Positions 1 to 13,139 of a stretch of 64,000 nt of DNA are shown one piece after another. This DNA comes from Pyrenopolyporus hunteri (taxonomy: Eukaryota > Ascomycota > Sordariomycetes > Xylariales > Hypoxylaceae): the NCBI GenBank assembly GCA_902806595.1, contig CADCXC010000035.1, positions 1,364,001 through 1,428,000 of the forward strand. Direction: 5' to 3'. The notes under the pieces are model-generated. The model saw only the letters and a list, made by a program, of their open reading frames with translations. It ran no database searches and had not been told where the DNA came from. The stretch's first letter is position 1. Every line of letters starts with the position of its first letter. Position numbers and translations under genes: made by a program.

Positions 1-2271
1 AGGTGGGAGATGGGAGGTGGGAGGTGGGGGGAAAAGAACCTGGCAAAGACTTCGACGAAATCTATTAAGCGGCATAACTCTGGAGTAATAGTACATAATA
101 CCTACCCAATTCAATTGGGGGAAAAGGATGCCCGATAAGGTACCTAAAGGGACATGCACGTTATTTGCAACAGCACGAGGGTACGACACTTCCAGTGGTA
201 CGAGGTGCGGCAATAGTGGCAACAGTTCTGAGATTGGGCTACCGAGGGGCACTATACCTACATGTAGGTAGAAACGAGGTAGGTACCTAGGTAAGTACCT
301 ACGCGGTTCGAGATAAGAACAGTACCTACATAGGATGTAGGCATAAAAAAGCAAGAAGGAATAAGAAAAAAAGAGAAGGAACCCACTAAAGCGGTGACCA
401 CCTCGACCGCCTTCGGCTTCCCAAGTTCAGTGTAATCTTTCTATAAAATTTTCAACTTTAAACTTGGTTGGACCCTGTTTTCAACATGGAAGTAAGGTAA
501 GGAATACCTGGGCAGCTGGTGAACTGTACAATTAGGTAGGTACTTTAGTCATCTCATTATATGTATGTCATCAATGGACCCCTTATGGGACGTAGTCACA
601 TATGTACCTAGGTATATACACACATCTGGGTGGCAGTGGTTCAATGTTGAATGCGTACATGTATGTTTCATTAATAGAAATCTCTTCGCACGTGCCTTTA
701 AACTTTTCTTCTATACATGTAACTTTACATGTAATTCGTAACATTCGTTTCGTCAGGCTCGCGTTGGCATATTGCATCCTTCTCACGTTCGAAAAGCTAC
801 TGATCACCATCTCTTTCGGCTACCGTCTCATCTGCTTGCGCATTCCAATTCCTTCGAGCCGTACCTATACCCTTGCGGCAGGTGTGAATCCTGCGGGGGG
901 TGCATTATGCTCGATATGACGATGTACCTTCTAGTTGCATATATACGAACGAAAGGCCAGATTCATTAGGGGGACCTGTACGAGAAAAAAAGGGAAGTGA
1001 AAAAGGGGAAAGAAGAGAGGCGAGGAGGTAATGCAAAAAAAAAAAAAGTTTCATACATGATATATGTGTTGAAGAGATGTGTAAGATTGATGGATGGATG
1101 ATATATGTAATATATTTTGTAAAGTAAGATGGTCTGGTCTACAAGGAGATAGAGAAAATTGGAAAATTGGCCACTTTATTCCGGGTTGCCCTATCAAGAG
1201 GGAGGAGACATTCCAAACACGTTTTCAGTTGACATTGAATGTCACCTACGCCCACGCGGGTGAGCATTGTTAAGTAGACCTTTATGCCTGGCCCATGCGC
1301 GCATCAGCACAACTAACCTGAGAGAGGAACAGAGAGAGAGAGCAGGCATATTCCGTAATTAGAACCTCGGGAGAGATTTGGATATTCTGGGTACATGTGT
1401 TGTACCAGGTAGACGGTGAAGGTACATTTACGTCAACTGGCGTCTACATAGGTAACAGGTAATGTATACCAGGTATCGAGTTCAATGTATCCATGGATTT
1501 TAGCTTTAAGATTTGACTATTTTCGTTACCAGCAAAGAAAAATCAGAGTTTTATAGAAGGTGCGTGCTCAGTTGGACCCTGGCAGCCCTAGCATATCCCC
1601 AGTTAGCCCACCAGGCAGCCCGATTATGGCCCTGTGACGGAGCCTGCGCTAGTTTAACGTGTTGATATCCTTTAGCGTCTAGATTAGGTAGGTTAGGTAG
1701 GCTAGGTGATAGGTTAGGTGATAAGTTAGGTACCTACCTATGTACCTACATACCAGGTACGTATTGTACCTCCCTAAACTGATATCCGTAGGTACATGTA
1801 CCGCAGCAGGCATTATTGATAGGACATGTACGGACGGCATCCGTACCATGCAGAAGGAAGTACCTGGCCTGAGGATGAATAATACATGGCCGTGGCCCTT
1901 TTCGCGTCCACGACCTTCAAAAAGTGCCCCGCCATTTTCGGACAGCGCAAAAATAACCAAGTAAACCAGTGTTCAGTCTAACTTCACATAATTTTTTAAA
2001 CACCACAATTGGGTGCAGCGCCGCCGGCTGAACCATCATCATCTCAAATCCTGCATTTTCGGCCGTCGACTGCCTCGCCTTCTCCTTCTTCTATTCCCCC
2101 GCCTTCTTTTTCCCTCCCCTTTGCCTTTCCTTTCGACGAGTCGACCCGGCCGAACGGGCACAACCCCCGAGTCCTTGCCCAAGCAGAGGGATCAACGTCA
2201 TTACCCTTTTGCGTCCCAACATCAACAAAAATACCACCATAGATCAACATACGCACTTTACGAATTCAATC
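1..2271. other. gene-free 5' flank with dispersed TAGGTACC-type repeats
   Basis: No convincing coding region is visible; open frames are short, low-complexity and have no recognisable product. The stretch carries several copies of the TACCTA/TAGGTA motif (around 270-300, 600-615 and 1685-1800) and A-rich tracts near 985-1050. The 3' part, about 2040-2270, is pyrimidine-rich and probably forms the promoter and 5' UTR of the importin gene that starts at 2272. Confidence 0.6.
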
Positions 2272-5200
2272 ATGAATGCCGAAGCCGTTCGGGCTCGCGT
2301 CGTCGCCACCCTCTCCCCCGACGCCAATGTACGAAGAGCCGCCGAGATCGAACTCAAGCAGGTATTGTCCGCCCTAATCCTAATCCTATCCCCCCCCATT
2401 GTTTGCTTTCCGACAATGCCATGCTCTTTGCTTGGCTGTCTTCCATCCCTCTGCCGTGCGGTTCCGGGACGTGTTGTGCCGTGTTGTGTTGTGCCATGCC
2501 GCATGCCACATGCCACACGCCACATCCCCCCATACTACATGCTACGCACAACGCAATGCGATGCGATGCGCCATCCTCCTTGCTAAACGTTTTACGCGTC
2601 AACTGTCGAGTCGAGATTGCTAATGCAACACTACCCGGGATTTATAGGCCGAGAGCCATCCTGGCTTCACCGACGTCTTGCTCGACGTCTTGACTGCCGA
2701 GCCCGAAGACCCCGTCCGACTCTCGAGTATGAACACACAACCCCCCGTCCCGCATCTCTGACCTGGCCCCGAGCCCGTCTTACTAACACTGTTGATCCCG
2801 CAGCTGTCATCTATCTCAAAAATAGGACGAATCGGGGATGGTCGAGAAGCGACCATTACCCCGACGATCCACTGATAGCCGAAGATGAGAAACAACGCTT
2901 TCGCGATCGCATTCTCCCCATCCTCGCCGCCTCCCGTGGCCCCGTCCGCCAGCAGCTACTACAGTTGATCCAGCGCATCTTACACTTCGATCTTCCGGGA
3001 AAATGGCCAACCTTCGTCGACGTGACGCTGCGGTTGCTACACGCCAATGATCCCCCTTCTGTTCTTGCCGGCCTCCAGTGCCTCCTTGCCACTTGCCGCG
3101 CCTATAGATTCAAGTCTCCCCCGGTTCATAGTAGGTCTGAATTCGACAAGATCATCGAGGCTAGTTTTCCTCGACTCCAGCAGGTCTGCAATGAATTGGT
3201 CAACCAAGAGAGCGACGAAGCCGGCGAGATGCTGCATGTTGCCCTCAAGGCCTACAAGCACGCTATTTGGGTATGTCTACCTTCCAAGGTGGATGTATTT
3301 TACATCCTCGAAGACGCCTCTAACCTCAAAACTCTAGCTCGAGCTCAACAGCTTCCTGAGACAACACGATGTCAACATCGGCTGGTGTACCATCTTCCTG
3401 CACACCGTGTCCAAAAAGATACCCGCGTCGGCCATGTCCGACGATATCGAAGAACGAGAACGCCATCACTGGTGGAAGGCTAAGAAATGGGCCTACTTCA
3501 ACCTCAACAGATTATGGATCAGGTTAGCTTTTCCCTATGGCATTAGTCTTGGCTGTTCTGTGAAGTTGCTGACGAACGGGCGCTAGGCATGGAAATCCCT
3601 CTACGATCACTATCAAAAGCGAGGAGACGGTCAGGTTTTCTAAAGAGTTCGAGAACACCATAGCGCCCGAGATCTTGAAACATTACCTCCAAGAGATTGA
3701 GAAGTGGGTTTCGAAAACGGCCTGGCTAAGCCGGCCCTGCTTATCATACACGCTCGTTTTCCTCGACGACTGCTGCCGACCGAAGTCTATGTGGAGCTTG
3801 ATGCAACCGCATCTCACAAATCTTGTTACTCACCTGGTCTTCCCGGTTATGTGCCTCAGCGAGGAGGATGTGGAGAAGTTCGAGGACGAGCCCGAAGAGT
3901 ATCTCCATCGAAAGTTGAATTTTTACGAAGAAGTTTCAGCCCCCGACGTGGCTGCGACCAATTTCCTCGTTACCTTGACCAAGTCTCGCAGAAAACAGAC
4001 CTTCGAAATCTTACAATTTATCAACAGCGTCGTTAACGACTATGAGCAGGCGCCTGACGACAAGAAGAACCACATCGCGAAGGAGGGCGCGTTAAGGATG
4101 ATCGGCACTCTCGCGCCGGTTCTCCTAGGCAAGAAGAGTCCTGTTGCGGATCAGATCGAGTATTTCCTGGTCCGCTACGTTTTCCCCGACTTCAAGAGCC
4201 CTCTAGGATATCTTCGAGCCCGGGCTTGCGACACCATCGAGAAGTTCGAGCAGCTCAATTTCAAGGACCAGAACAACCTACTGCTTATTTATCGGCACAT
4301 CCTCGACTGCATGGCTGATTCCGACTTGCCCGTTAGGGTCACGGCGGCGCTGGCCTTACAACCCCTGATTCGGCACGACGCTATCCGTATCAGCATGCAG
4401 CAAAGCATTCCTACAATCATGCAGCAGCTCCTGAAGCTGGCCAACGAGTGCGATATTGACGCCCTGGCCAACGTGATGGAGGACTTCGTCGAAGTATTCG
4501 CCGCTGAACTTACTCCGTTTGCCGTGGCACTGAGCGAGCAGCTGAGGGATACTTACTTAAGGATTATCCGCGAGCTTCTCGATAAGAATGACGCTCGTGG
4601 CAACGATGACGAGTTCGGCGATTATCTCGACGACAAGAGCATAACGGCCCTGGGGGTTCTTCAGACTATCGGCACTCTCATCCTGACGCTGGAGAGCACC
4701 CCGGACGTGTTACTACACATCGAAGCTGTTTTGATGCCCGTCATCCAGGTCACCCTCGAAAACAAGCTATATGGTAGGCCCCTTACTCGTTACACTCTTG
4801 GATGGTTTAATTGGCTAACGTTTCCGTCTAGATTTGTATAACGAGGTCTTCGAGATTATTGACAGTTGCACGTTCGCTGCGAAGAGCATCTCTCCTACTA
4901 TGTGGCAAGCCTTCGAGCTTATCCATGCGACTTTTAAATCCGGTGCCGAGCTGTACCTCGAAGATATGCTCCCGGCCCTAGACAACTTCGTGCAGTACGG
5001 CGCTGGTCAACTAATCCAGAAGCCCGAGTACGTCCAAGCCCTGTATGGGATGGTCCAAGACATGTTCCAGGACCAGAAAGTCGGGGGCGTCGACCGCATT
5101 TGCGCATGCAAGCTCGCCGAGGCGATGATGCTGAGCCTACGCGGCCATATCGACCAGTCTGTTACCGGGTTTATCACGATGGCCATGATGGTGCTTAACG

Positions 5201-6072
5201 GTCACGAAATCAAGGTTAAATCATACAAGATCCACCTGATGGAGATGGTCATTAATGCCATCTACTACAACCCGATGCTCACTCTGGCCGTCCTAGAGAG
5301 CAAGGGATGGACGAATAAATTCTTTAGCCTCTGGTTCAGCAACATGGACCACTTCAGCCGAGTACATGACAAGAAGTTATGTATCGTGGCCATCGTTTCG
5401 CTATTGAGCCTGAGCGCGGACCAGATCCCCGCCAGCGTTAGTGTCGGCTGGCCGAGGCTCTTGCAAGGCATTACTGGTCTCTTCAAGACGTTGCCTGCTG
5501 CCTTGAAGAACCGCGAGGAGGCTTTGAAAGAGGACTTCACATACGACTCGAATAATTACGACTACGAAGACGAAGATGAATGGGCCGATGAGGATACCAA
5601 CTGGAACGCCGAAGAAGGCGTGGAAGGGGACAAGGGCGATGTCCGGGACGAGAGCACGGCGTATCTCGAATTCCTCAACGAGGAAGCCGCTAAGTTCAGT
5701 CAAATCGATAATCAGCACGCAGACCTTCTCGACGACTCGGACGACGAACTTGGAGAAGACAGCATCACGCTCGAGTCCCCCCTCGACAAAGTCGAACCGT
5801 ATCAGCTATTCCGGTCTGTCTTAATGAGTGAGTTCCCCTTTAAAGCAATGGCAGCCTCACAGATGCTAACCCGTTCTCGTATAGAAATGCAACAAGAAAA
5901 CCCGCAGCTCTACTCGAGCCTTACCTCCAACCTCTCAGCGGACGAGCAAGGCGTAATTCAAAACGCGGTTCACCAGGCCGAGGCCAATGCCCAAGCAGCT
6001 TTACATATGGCAGCTCAAGCCGCCCAAAACGCCCAAGGGGTTCCAGGGACGCCCAATGGCGGCGCCAGATAG
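2272..6072 (+). CDS. importin-beta family karyopherin, importin-7/8 type (yeast Nmd5/Sxm1-like)
   Basis: Nuclear transport receptor that carries cargo proteins through the nuclear pore in a Ran-GTP dependent way. I read seven exons: 2272-2361, 2648-2726, 2804-3270, 3338-3522, 3587-4773, 4832-5827 and 5885-6072. Together they give 1063 residues, close to human IPO7/IPO8 and yeast Nmd5 (about 1040-1050). The N-terminus has the importin-beta N-terminal pattern, ending in the diagnostic VIYLKNR-NRGW segment; the rest is HEAT-repeat-like helices. A strongly acidic stretch rich in D, E and Y lies at about 5540-5760, as in IPO7/8. The start at 2272 is the first ATG in frame with the conserved N-terminal helix. 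Intron 1 is long (286 nt); the others are 57-77 nt, and intron 2 contains TACTAAC. Which yeast paralogue it matches best cannot be settled by eye. Confidence 0.93.
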
Positions 6073-9000
6073 GAAGGCCTTGCGGGCTCGCATCTAAATA
6101 AGGTTTGGAGACAACTTCGATATCAATATTTATGAGACTTACGGCATTATGGCTCCTGAGTTACGGCGTCAAGAACGTAGCGTTGGCTTTTCCGCGGCCG
6201 TGAAGCTGGCTGAGTATGCGAGGGTGGCAATTTCAGTGGATAGTTGGTGACGGGCTCGAGCCCGACAACCCCAGAAGCTGTTATGAGGACGGAAAAGCGT
6301 CTTGGGTATATCGCGAGCGGTACTAATGGGTGCCGTGCCGTTCTTGGTAGTGGTAGTAGATATGTACCTAGGTAGGTAAACAGGCCTGATTGTCGGCTAT
6401 TGAACAGTACCCCGGAGCATGAAAAGGGAACCAGGGAGGATATATCCGGAGGAGCGAAACGGCTGTTGATGAAGGGCCAGAGATAAATGGCCGGATGGAG
6501 TGGCGATCGTCCCGGAACCAAAAAGATTTCAGATCGTGCAAACATAATATTCCCCCCTTTGCTACCCACTCCCCCCATTCCCCCTATCCCCCTACTAGCC
6601 GCAGAGACAGAGCCAAATTTGATAGTACAGTTCTTTTCATCCCTCTTCGAGAGGTTAATATGTGATTGATGGTCCATGTTTAATAAGTGAATGATGTTTT
6701 TTTTTAGAGATTAGCTACATTGCATGGGAGGTACCGCCTATCCAAACCCTAATGCAAATCAGTCCTTTGAGACTTCGAAAAGATCAAGGATTTCGACGAT
6801 GTATCCGCGGGACATGTTGATAAACCTTGGAATGTTGCCGGTTATGGGTCAATTCGAGAGGTACCGTTTCGTAGCGGTAGGTAATACGTCTTGTTCGAAA
6901 GGTCGTCAGATCTTCGTTGTGTTCTACCATCCGGGTTTGATGGAAGACTCGGCGTATATTGATTCTAGTAAAAAAAATGAAATAAAACCGGGCCATAGAT
7001 AGTTGGACAAGGATCCCCTCGATCAGTGGTTAAGGGTATCGGTCTTTTCGTGTAGCTTAGTTGAGATTTCGTGGGATTGCTGGTGACCGAACGAGGTGTC
7101 GTGGTGTGTCGGGTCAACACGGGGCCGAGGTGGGTAGCCTATCCGAGGCGTTTGTGTATGAAGTGAAGTGTCTAGTAGGTAACAGATACGGAAGATCGTC
7201 TAGATCGTAGTGGTCACATCATCTGGGTGTGCTTGTATTATGGAAAGAGGGCTGCCGTCGAAAGAAGAGAAGAACGTCCGGCTCAGGGGAGTCGTTGATG
7301 TGACCGGGTACTTGTAGGACCTGACCTCTCTTGTATGTAGGGAGGTAGGGATATTAAATTCACCCGATTCTGGACAAAAACAGATGGTTTTTGTAGTTCT
7401 CCTCCTGTCCATATGTGTGCCACCACGTTAGATTGCATCGTGGTGCTGCGGTTGCATTTCATGAGGTTCTCTATCAATCCCTATGATCATCGTTTTGATC
7501 TCGATTTTCCTTCTCCGCGATGCGCTCTTGGATGGAGCGTAATCGCTTCCTCGCCGGTTCTTATTCGTTCCTGGGAATTGCCGACCACCATTTTCTGCTT
7601 GCTTTCAATCTTGGCCGTTATCACGTTGCATGCGCTCGTCTGGCCTGTTTGGACCTGATATCCTTCGCTAATCGAAGGCCTTTCTCTCCAGCCTGATACG
7701 GGAGAGTTGACTTTCATAAGGGAATATGCGTCGTGCCTATAGAAGGCAGAGTGATGCCGAGGGCCTCGTCAGGGAGCCGTTATGATTTCCCTGATTCATA
7801 GGTTGTCTAATGTTGATATGATATATATATAGGTACTCGCGTGTGTAGAACAGTAAATAGCATTAAACCCGCGTGAGTTGGAAGCCCGACCATCACAGCT
7901 AGGGACTACAGGGCTGGATTTATATATATCCATACAATATAACATAGACAAGTTTGATTTACTACTAGCAAACTAGTTCTGTTGATTTTAACATCACGGA
8001 AAACGCCCAGTTTTGACAAGCAGAATTTAGAGAGGTGTATCCTGAAGTTATCTTACCTAACTCCGTAGTACCGCCTACCCCCCATATGTACAAATATGTT
8101 CTAATAGCTCTCTATCCTAAGTCTTAACCAAAGTGTACACGGGTAAATGGGGCTAGAGATACTTAATAGTAGGTACAAGATATCTAATCTTCCATAATAA
8201 GGCCTACCCTAGGATAATGCCCCCCACAGGTCCTGGATAAACCACTAGGCCCATTGAGATATTCCGAAAGTAGCTGGTAAATAAGTATAACCTATGAGTA
8301 GACGGACTAGTTTGACCCAAATATAACGCCCGGAACAACTTGAAGATTGTACCTACGATTATAGACGGCCGTTCGTTTGCGGGGGGATATTGGTCTGCCC
8401 TTGCCCCTTTTTTACGTCATATTCGTCACTCGCCCAAGAAGATACTATTGTGTAGGCCCAGTGAAATTTCAGTCAAATAATGAAATTTATTTTAGAAGAG
8501 CGTTTGTCATTGTATTTAGGGATACTTATATGAATGCTAACCAATCCTCCAGGGCAGCTAAAAAGCGATACCCGACACCCTCGACTACATATCTCATTGC
8601 TCGCATGAAGATGTCCACTATTTACGCCCTCATGTCCACAATGTCGGCGGTTGGATAGGCGCCCGGAAGGTAAGTGAGGCTGAGTTAGGGATCCATTCTT
8701 ATGTTCGTTCCCGTACGAAACTCCCAGATGGTGTAATAATTCTACGTCAGCCTTTGACTATTGACATGGTAGGGTGATGATGACGGCAAACGAAGTCAGC
8801 TTAGTAGGTCTCAATCATCAATACTCCCCTGATGTAAGAGTATTGTTTTAATCGCCATAGAACCCCTCTACAGCAGGAGGGGTACCTCCTTTGACTGCTC
8901 CTAAGAGCTACATAGGTATCATAGGGGGGTCACTTCTGGCTTGGTGGGGTGCTTTCACGTCGCATTGGCCAATGGCCAGCCATAAAACGAGTCCTAAGGG

Positions 9001-9439
9001 CCGAAAAGGGAAACTTCCTAGGTCTTCTCTGGGCACGCCAGAGGATGTGGGAGAGGTTCGAAGAACTTCCTCAATGCTATCTTCCGGATAGTATCTCGGC
9101 ATGTCCTTCTATATAGAACAGCTGTGGCTCATATCGATGGATTAACCTTAGGGTGGCATTCGATGGATTCTGGGGGAACTGTAGTATACTGGGCTACTTC
9201 AGAAGCTCTTCACGACTGAGTGTACGCGCATGAAGCCGGGTTCAATCTACTGACGTGTTCATGATAACCACTGGTTATTATGAGAGGTAAAAGGGGCTGT
9301 AATAACGAGGGATTTCCAGACCGATGGCCCTGCCACTTTGTTACTGAAAATTTGTATCGTTGAGTATGTATGAAAAACCCCTGGGTTGGGTTAGAGGGAG
9401 TGGTAATAAAAGTTGATAAAAATATGAAAAAGTAAAGAT
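6073..9439. other. gene-free intergenic region
   Basis: About 3.4 kb between the importin stop codon and the tRNA. Only short, unsupported open frames are present, the longest about 176 codons antisense at 6147-6677 without family features. A TACCTAGGTAGGTA motif sits at 6364-6377. The first few hundred bases presumably hold the importin 3' UTR. I see no RNA gene or repeat structure beyond this. Confidence 0.5.
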
Positions 9440-9509
9440 GCATCAGCCGCGAATCGAACGCGGGGCCCATCGATGGCAACGATGGATTTTACCACTAAAC
9501 CACTGATGC
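9440..9509 (-). tRNA. tRNA-Gly (anticodon GCC)
   Basis: The reverse complement folds as a 70-nt intronless tRNA. The acceptor stem is GCATCAG/CTGATGC (7 bp), the anticodon stem CATCG/CGATG encloses the loop TTGCCAT with anticodon GCC, and the T arm is CCGCG-TTCGATT-CGCGG. The internal promoters are visible: an A box in TGGTTTAGTGGT and a B box GTTCGATTC. On the transcribed strand the gene is followed by runs of T (TTTACTTTTTC) suitable for RNA polymerase III termination. The CCA end is not encoded, as normal for eukaryotes. Confidence 0.96.
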
Positions 9510-10894
9510 TTGGAAGCGACTGACGGTGAAACCTGATCAGATCGACTTTGGTGATTGCAATGCTTGCTAGACACTATTATATATCGTTGTTTGCAACTTC
9601 CCATTTTGATTGGCTGCAGGTGCGTCCCTTAAAGTAGCCCTAACCCTACTACTACATCGGACGGTGGTTCGGTGTCCACCCAATGGATCCATCACGTTCT
9701 AGGCCTGGGAAGGAATGAAGCAGAGAAGGAAAGAGGAATGGAATATCTTACATGCGTCGATGTATAAATATGGTATATGTAATTATTAGATTGACGTCTT
9801 GATAGACGTTGTTAAGGTAGAGTGATGAGGTTGCGTATAAAAGATTGCCTTGTAGTATGAAGATCGCCCTATAAGGAGCATATAACATTCATTTCCTTAT
9901 CCAACTGTCGTCGTAATAGTATCTTTAAAATATGCTGATAGGTAGTGAGGTCAGGCAGGTTGTCTCGTGGCAAAGCGTGCCAAATACCCTGAGAACCGAA
10001 TTCAGATAATTACCAACGTGCTAAATATTTACGAGAACTGTTAGATGCTTCGCTATCATGGCAAAAGCCTATGCAACCTCAGGGACTTTGAATAAGGAGA
10101 GACCGGCGAAAACACTTGTTCCTTAGTCTTCGGGGGGTTGGAAGTGAGAGATGATCTTCGTGTTACTAGACATATTTTAGCTGCGAGAATATGTCTTCTT
10201 AGCTCCGACCCCTTTTCTTTTCCGAAATAGATGTCGAATGGGGATCCGACCTTTTATTGTTGACGCCCGAAATAGCTCTAGGTACCAGAACACGGGCGTT
10301 GCGGTTCACTGCATGGTTTGAATGCATTAGGATACGACGAGGACACCTGGATTTTGGGCTTTGCTGGTCGACCGAATCCGACAAGGATCCTACCCCGCCG
10401 TCTTTCAGGTAGGGAACCGAGATCATCATGGATCGTCTGGTTAATCCATCATAGTGCAACGCCGCATATCTCGTGCCTACGTCATGCGCTATGACGCCGG
10501 CAGAGTTTAGACGTTACTTACGCTGTCGCTTCTATGCGGTGGAAAGGTTGATTCTGAATCAGGCACGCTCTAACCCCCGCGATCGTATGCGAATTAGTGC
10601 CGCAGATCAGAGCTAGGAATTGGTACCGGTTTACCCCAATTAGGATTTCCCTCTGCCGAGTCGATCATAGTTCTGTACCGCGGTGTAGATCGCCGCCTCG
10701 ACATGAGATCCTACTCCTTGTCTTAGGACGGTAGGTAATATACGAGCCGCCGTCAATTGCTCATTGGGATGCTGGATATTTAGGGTCATCTTTCTCCCCA
10801 ACCCACTCCTCTCCACGATAAAGAACCAACCGTAATCAACCTACCAATGTGAACCCGTTGACTACCGCCAATAATATAGATCCAACCATATAGG
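9510..10894. other. gene-free intergenic region
   Basis: About 1.4 kb between the tRNA gene and the small GPI-type gene. I see no coding sequence with recognisable features and no clear RNA gene. The last ~150 bases before 10895 are the probable promoter of the downstream gene. Confidence 0.45.
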
Positions 10895-11315
10895 ATGAAG
10901 TTGATCCCAACGCTTGCAACAGCTTCGATAATAGCTGTTACACAGATTGGGTGTGCCGTAAGCTGTTCAAACTAGCATGCCTAGGTAGCTTTTGCGAGCT
11001 GATACGTCCCAGATCGCGAGCCTCAACGATCGTCAGGTCTCTCTCACATCGCCGGATACGCCGACTTTGACCCCTATATCCACATCGGATACTACGACGT
11101 CGACTGGCACCTTAACACCGACGATTTCGTCTAGCCCTTTCGTGAATGTTACTTCGGTCGGCACGGAGACGCTCACTGGTCCAAAGCCTTCGGCTACTAT
11201 TGGGGGTTCTCTAACCGAGTCCCTCAGCGTGACATCACCGAATGCGGCTGAGACGCCTTTTAAGCTTGGAGCTGGCGTGTTAGTTGGGGTGTTGGGCGTC
11301 GTAGGAGTGCTATAA
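10895..11315 (+). CDS. small Ser/Thr-rich predicted GPI-anchored cell-surface protein
   Basis: Predicted secreted protein of about 121 residues. Exon 1 (10895-10957) encodes a 21-residue hydrophobic signal peptide beginning MKLIPTLATA. The intron starts at 10958 with GTAAGC; I place the acceptor at 11012 because CTGAT at 10999-11003 fits a fungal branch site, but in-frame CAG acceptors also exist at 11036 and a TAG at 10988. The mature part is dominated by Ser, Thr and Pro. The C-terminus is a small-residue, hydrophobic, Gly/Val-rich tail preceded by an N-A-A type omega site, the layout of a GPI anchoring signal. No conserved domain was recognised, so the exact function is unknown; a cell-wall or surface role is inferred from architecture only. 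Confidence 0.55.
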
Positions 11316-11844
11316 GACGATAGTTAATGAATCTTTACTGAAGCCGAGTTCTACCTGCGGTCGCGGGGCCATTTCTTGATGAGCGGTCGAGAATGCGTGT
11401 TGTACTGGGGATATCGGAGTGAAGGCTTGGGCTATGTTGATACCCAGACTGAAGGATTAAAAGCAACTCGGCTATGACCTATGTATGAAATTGAGTAACT
11501 TTCTGGCCGGCATAGTTGGCATCTAAAATTCTGGAATTACAGAGAGTGTTTGAGTTGAGAGAGACGAATGGGGAGCACTGCGGGCTACGACATACAGTAT
11601 TTGAATGTATCTAGGTACTCCAGACATGTTTGGCTTAGTCATCATTCAATGCCGATTGGAATTCCCCACATGAGCTTCATCAACTTCTAAACTCACCAAT
11701 ACATTTATACATGTAGTACCCAAATGCCTAAGCCAAATTCCAGTACCTTCTAGGTTGATTGCCGCGGTTTTTTGTTCAATTACAGGCTGCCAGTTTACCT
11801 TTACATCCTATCATTGCGACAATAACGGACTCGAAACGGCTGAA
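11316..11844. other. intergenic region and MED31 promoter/5' UTR
   Basis: About 530 bases with no supported gene; the MED31 start codon follows at 11845. An upstream open frame continues in phase to 11755 without an earlier ATG that looks better. Confidence 0.45.
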
Positions 11845-12289
11845 ATGGACGTCGAAATGCAGGACTCCCCGCCTCCTGTTCCAGCTGACAATGAACCCAA
11901 GTATGGCGGATACACCCGTTTTGAGATCGAGCTTGAGGTATGCCCTCTTTACTCTTGTTTATTAATCCTCCCTACCCCTAGGTTACTGCCCCTTTGCTAA
12001 ACATAGATCGCCCTAGTTCGTACAATCGCTCGCGAACCCGTACTACTTAAACCACCTCGCGTCGCAAAAGCTCCTGAACGAACCCGCCTTCATCGCATAC
12101 CTCAGCTACCTACGCTACTGGTCCCGACCGCCGTATATCAAGTACCTCAACTACCCGGGTCCGACGTTGAAGCATCTCGAATTACTACAGGAGGAGCGCT
12201 TTCGCCAGGACATCATAAGCCCTGAGTTAGTGCAGGCGCTGGCCGTTGAGGGAGCGAAGGCGTCGGTGGATTGGCATAAGACTGAGTAA
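11845..12289 (+). CDS. MED31: Mediator complex subunit 31 (MED31/Soh1)
   Basis: Subunit of the Mediator middle module, which bridges transcription factors and RNA polymerase II in the nucleus. Two exons, 11845-11937 and 12017-12289, encode 121 residues. The intron (11938-12016) splits the highly conserved Soh1 core: exon 1 ends in YGGYTRFEIELE and exon 2 continues FVQSLANPYYLNHLA, followed by the hallmark YLSYLRYWSRPPYIKYLNYPG-type segment (near 12096-12163). The ATG at 11845 is the first one that leaves the family's usual short acidic N-terminus. The Soh1 motif is nearly invariant from yeast to human, so the assignment is secure. It lies tail-to-tail with RPC11. Confidence 0.96.
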
Positions 12290-12678
12290 GAAGTCGATGA
12301 CTTCTGGTTCGCGGCCATTAAAAGCAAGCTTGAAATAATTCGATATCAAAACTCCGGCGCCATAGACTCTAGGAATGGGTAACACGCAGCCTTTCCGAAT
12401 GAAGCATAAGGCAGCCTAACCTACGGAGGACATGCCCACACCATTCGATACGGGAAGTAAGGGACGAGAAAGAGGTTGCGGAATATATCCAAAGGCACCG
12501 GGAAGGAAAATGGGTATCATGATTACTAGGTGATGTCCCAACCTAGAGACGGTCTAAATCATAGACCGGGGACGAGAATTCCACGATCTACCTGTCCAAC
12601 GCCATGGAGAGCCTCCCAAACGATACTTAAACAGAGCCACTGGCGCAATTCCTCCTCCAACCATAAAGCATATAACGA
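12290..12678. other. tail-to-tail intergenic spacer (MED31 / RPC11 3' ends)
   Basis: Convergent 3' ends of the two flanking genes lie here. No further gene is visible. Confidence 0.5.
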
Positions 12679-13139
12679 CTAGTTCTCTCTCCATCTGTGG
12701 CCGCACGTCATGCACTACATCCGAATCAGCATTCCCAAATCCGACTTCGTCATCCAATCATAAATAGAAAAAGGGCTCACCTTGAAGAAACTCGTCATGG
12801 GCTCGTCAGCACTGCGGATCTGGATCTGGTAGAAGGCGGCCTCCCTGCCGTTGCAGGAGCTGTTGTTGCACTGGACAGCAGCCTTGTCGGCGTTGTCCCA
12901 AGCGCCTGGGCCGCCGAAGACATCTTCACGTTCCTTCCTCTTAAAGTAACGCCGCGAGTACATGTTATTCTCGATCGCGTTCTGGTAGGGGCATGTACGG
13001 CACTCGAGACGGTTGCGGCCCGTCTCTGGCGAGGCTGACACAGTCAGGATGTTTGCGCACTGGGGGCAAACTGGCGTGGCGAGTTGTTAGTCTTCTGAGG
13101 ATGTGTTTAGACGAGATAGAGAGACTCACAGAGTAACAT
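12679..13139 (-). CDS. RPC11: DNA-directed RNA polymerase III subunit RPC11 (RPC10/POLR3K)
   Basis: TFIIS-like small subunit of RNA polymerase III needed for RNA cleavage, termination and re-initiation. Three exons on the minus strand, 13130-13139, 12781-13070 and 12679-12714, give 111 residues; yeast Rpc11 has 110. The first exon holds only ten bases (MLL plus one base). The N-terminal zinc ribbon is CPQC...CRTC, followed by GGPGAWDNAD. The C-terminal zinc ribbon pairs C-NNSS-C with CMTC, and between them lies the near-invariant QIRSADEPMTSFFK loop whose Asp-Glu acts in RNA cleavage. The final exon restores CGHRW before the stop. All junctions rebuild the family sequence, so both the tiny first exon and the 36-nt last exon are well supported. 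Confidence 0.96.

Noticed and set aside
2013..2693. 226-codon plus-strand frame at the importin 5' end
   Set aside because: Crosses the long first intron of the importin gene in another frame; repetitive C/H/P-rich sequence, no domain.
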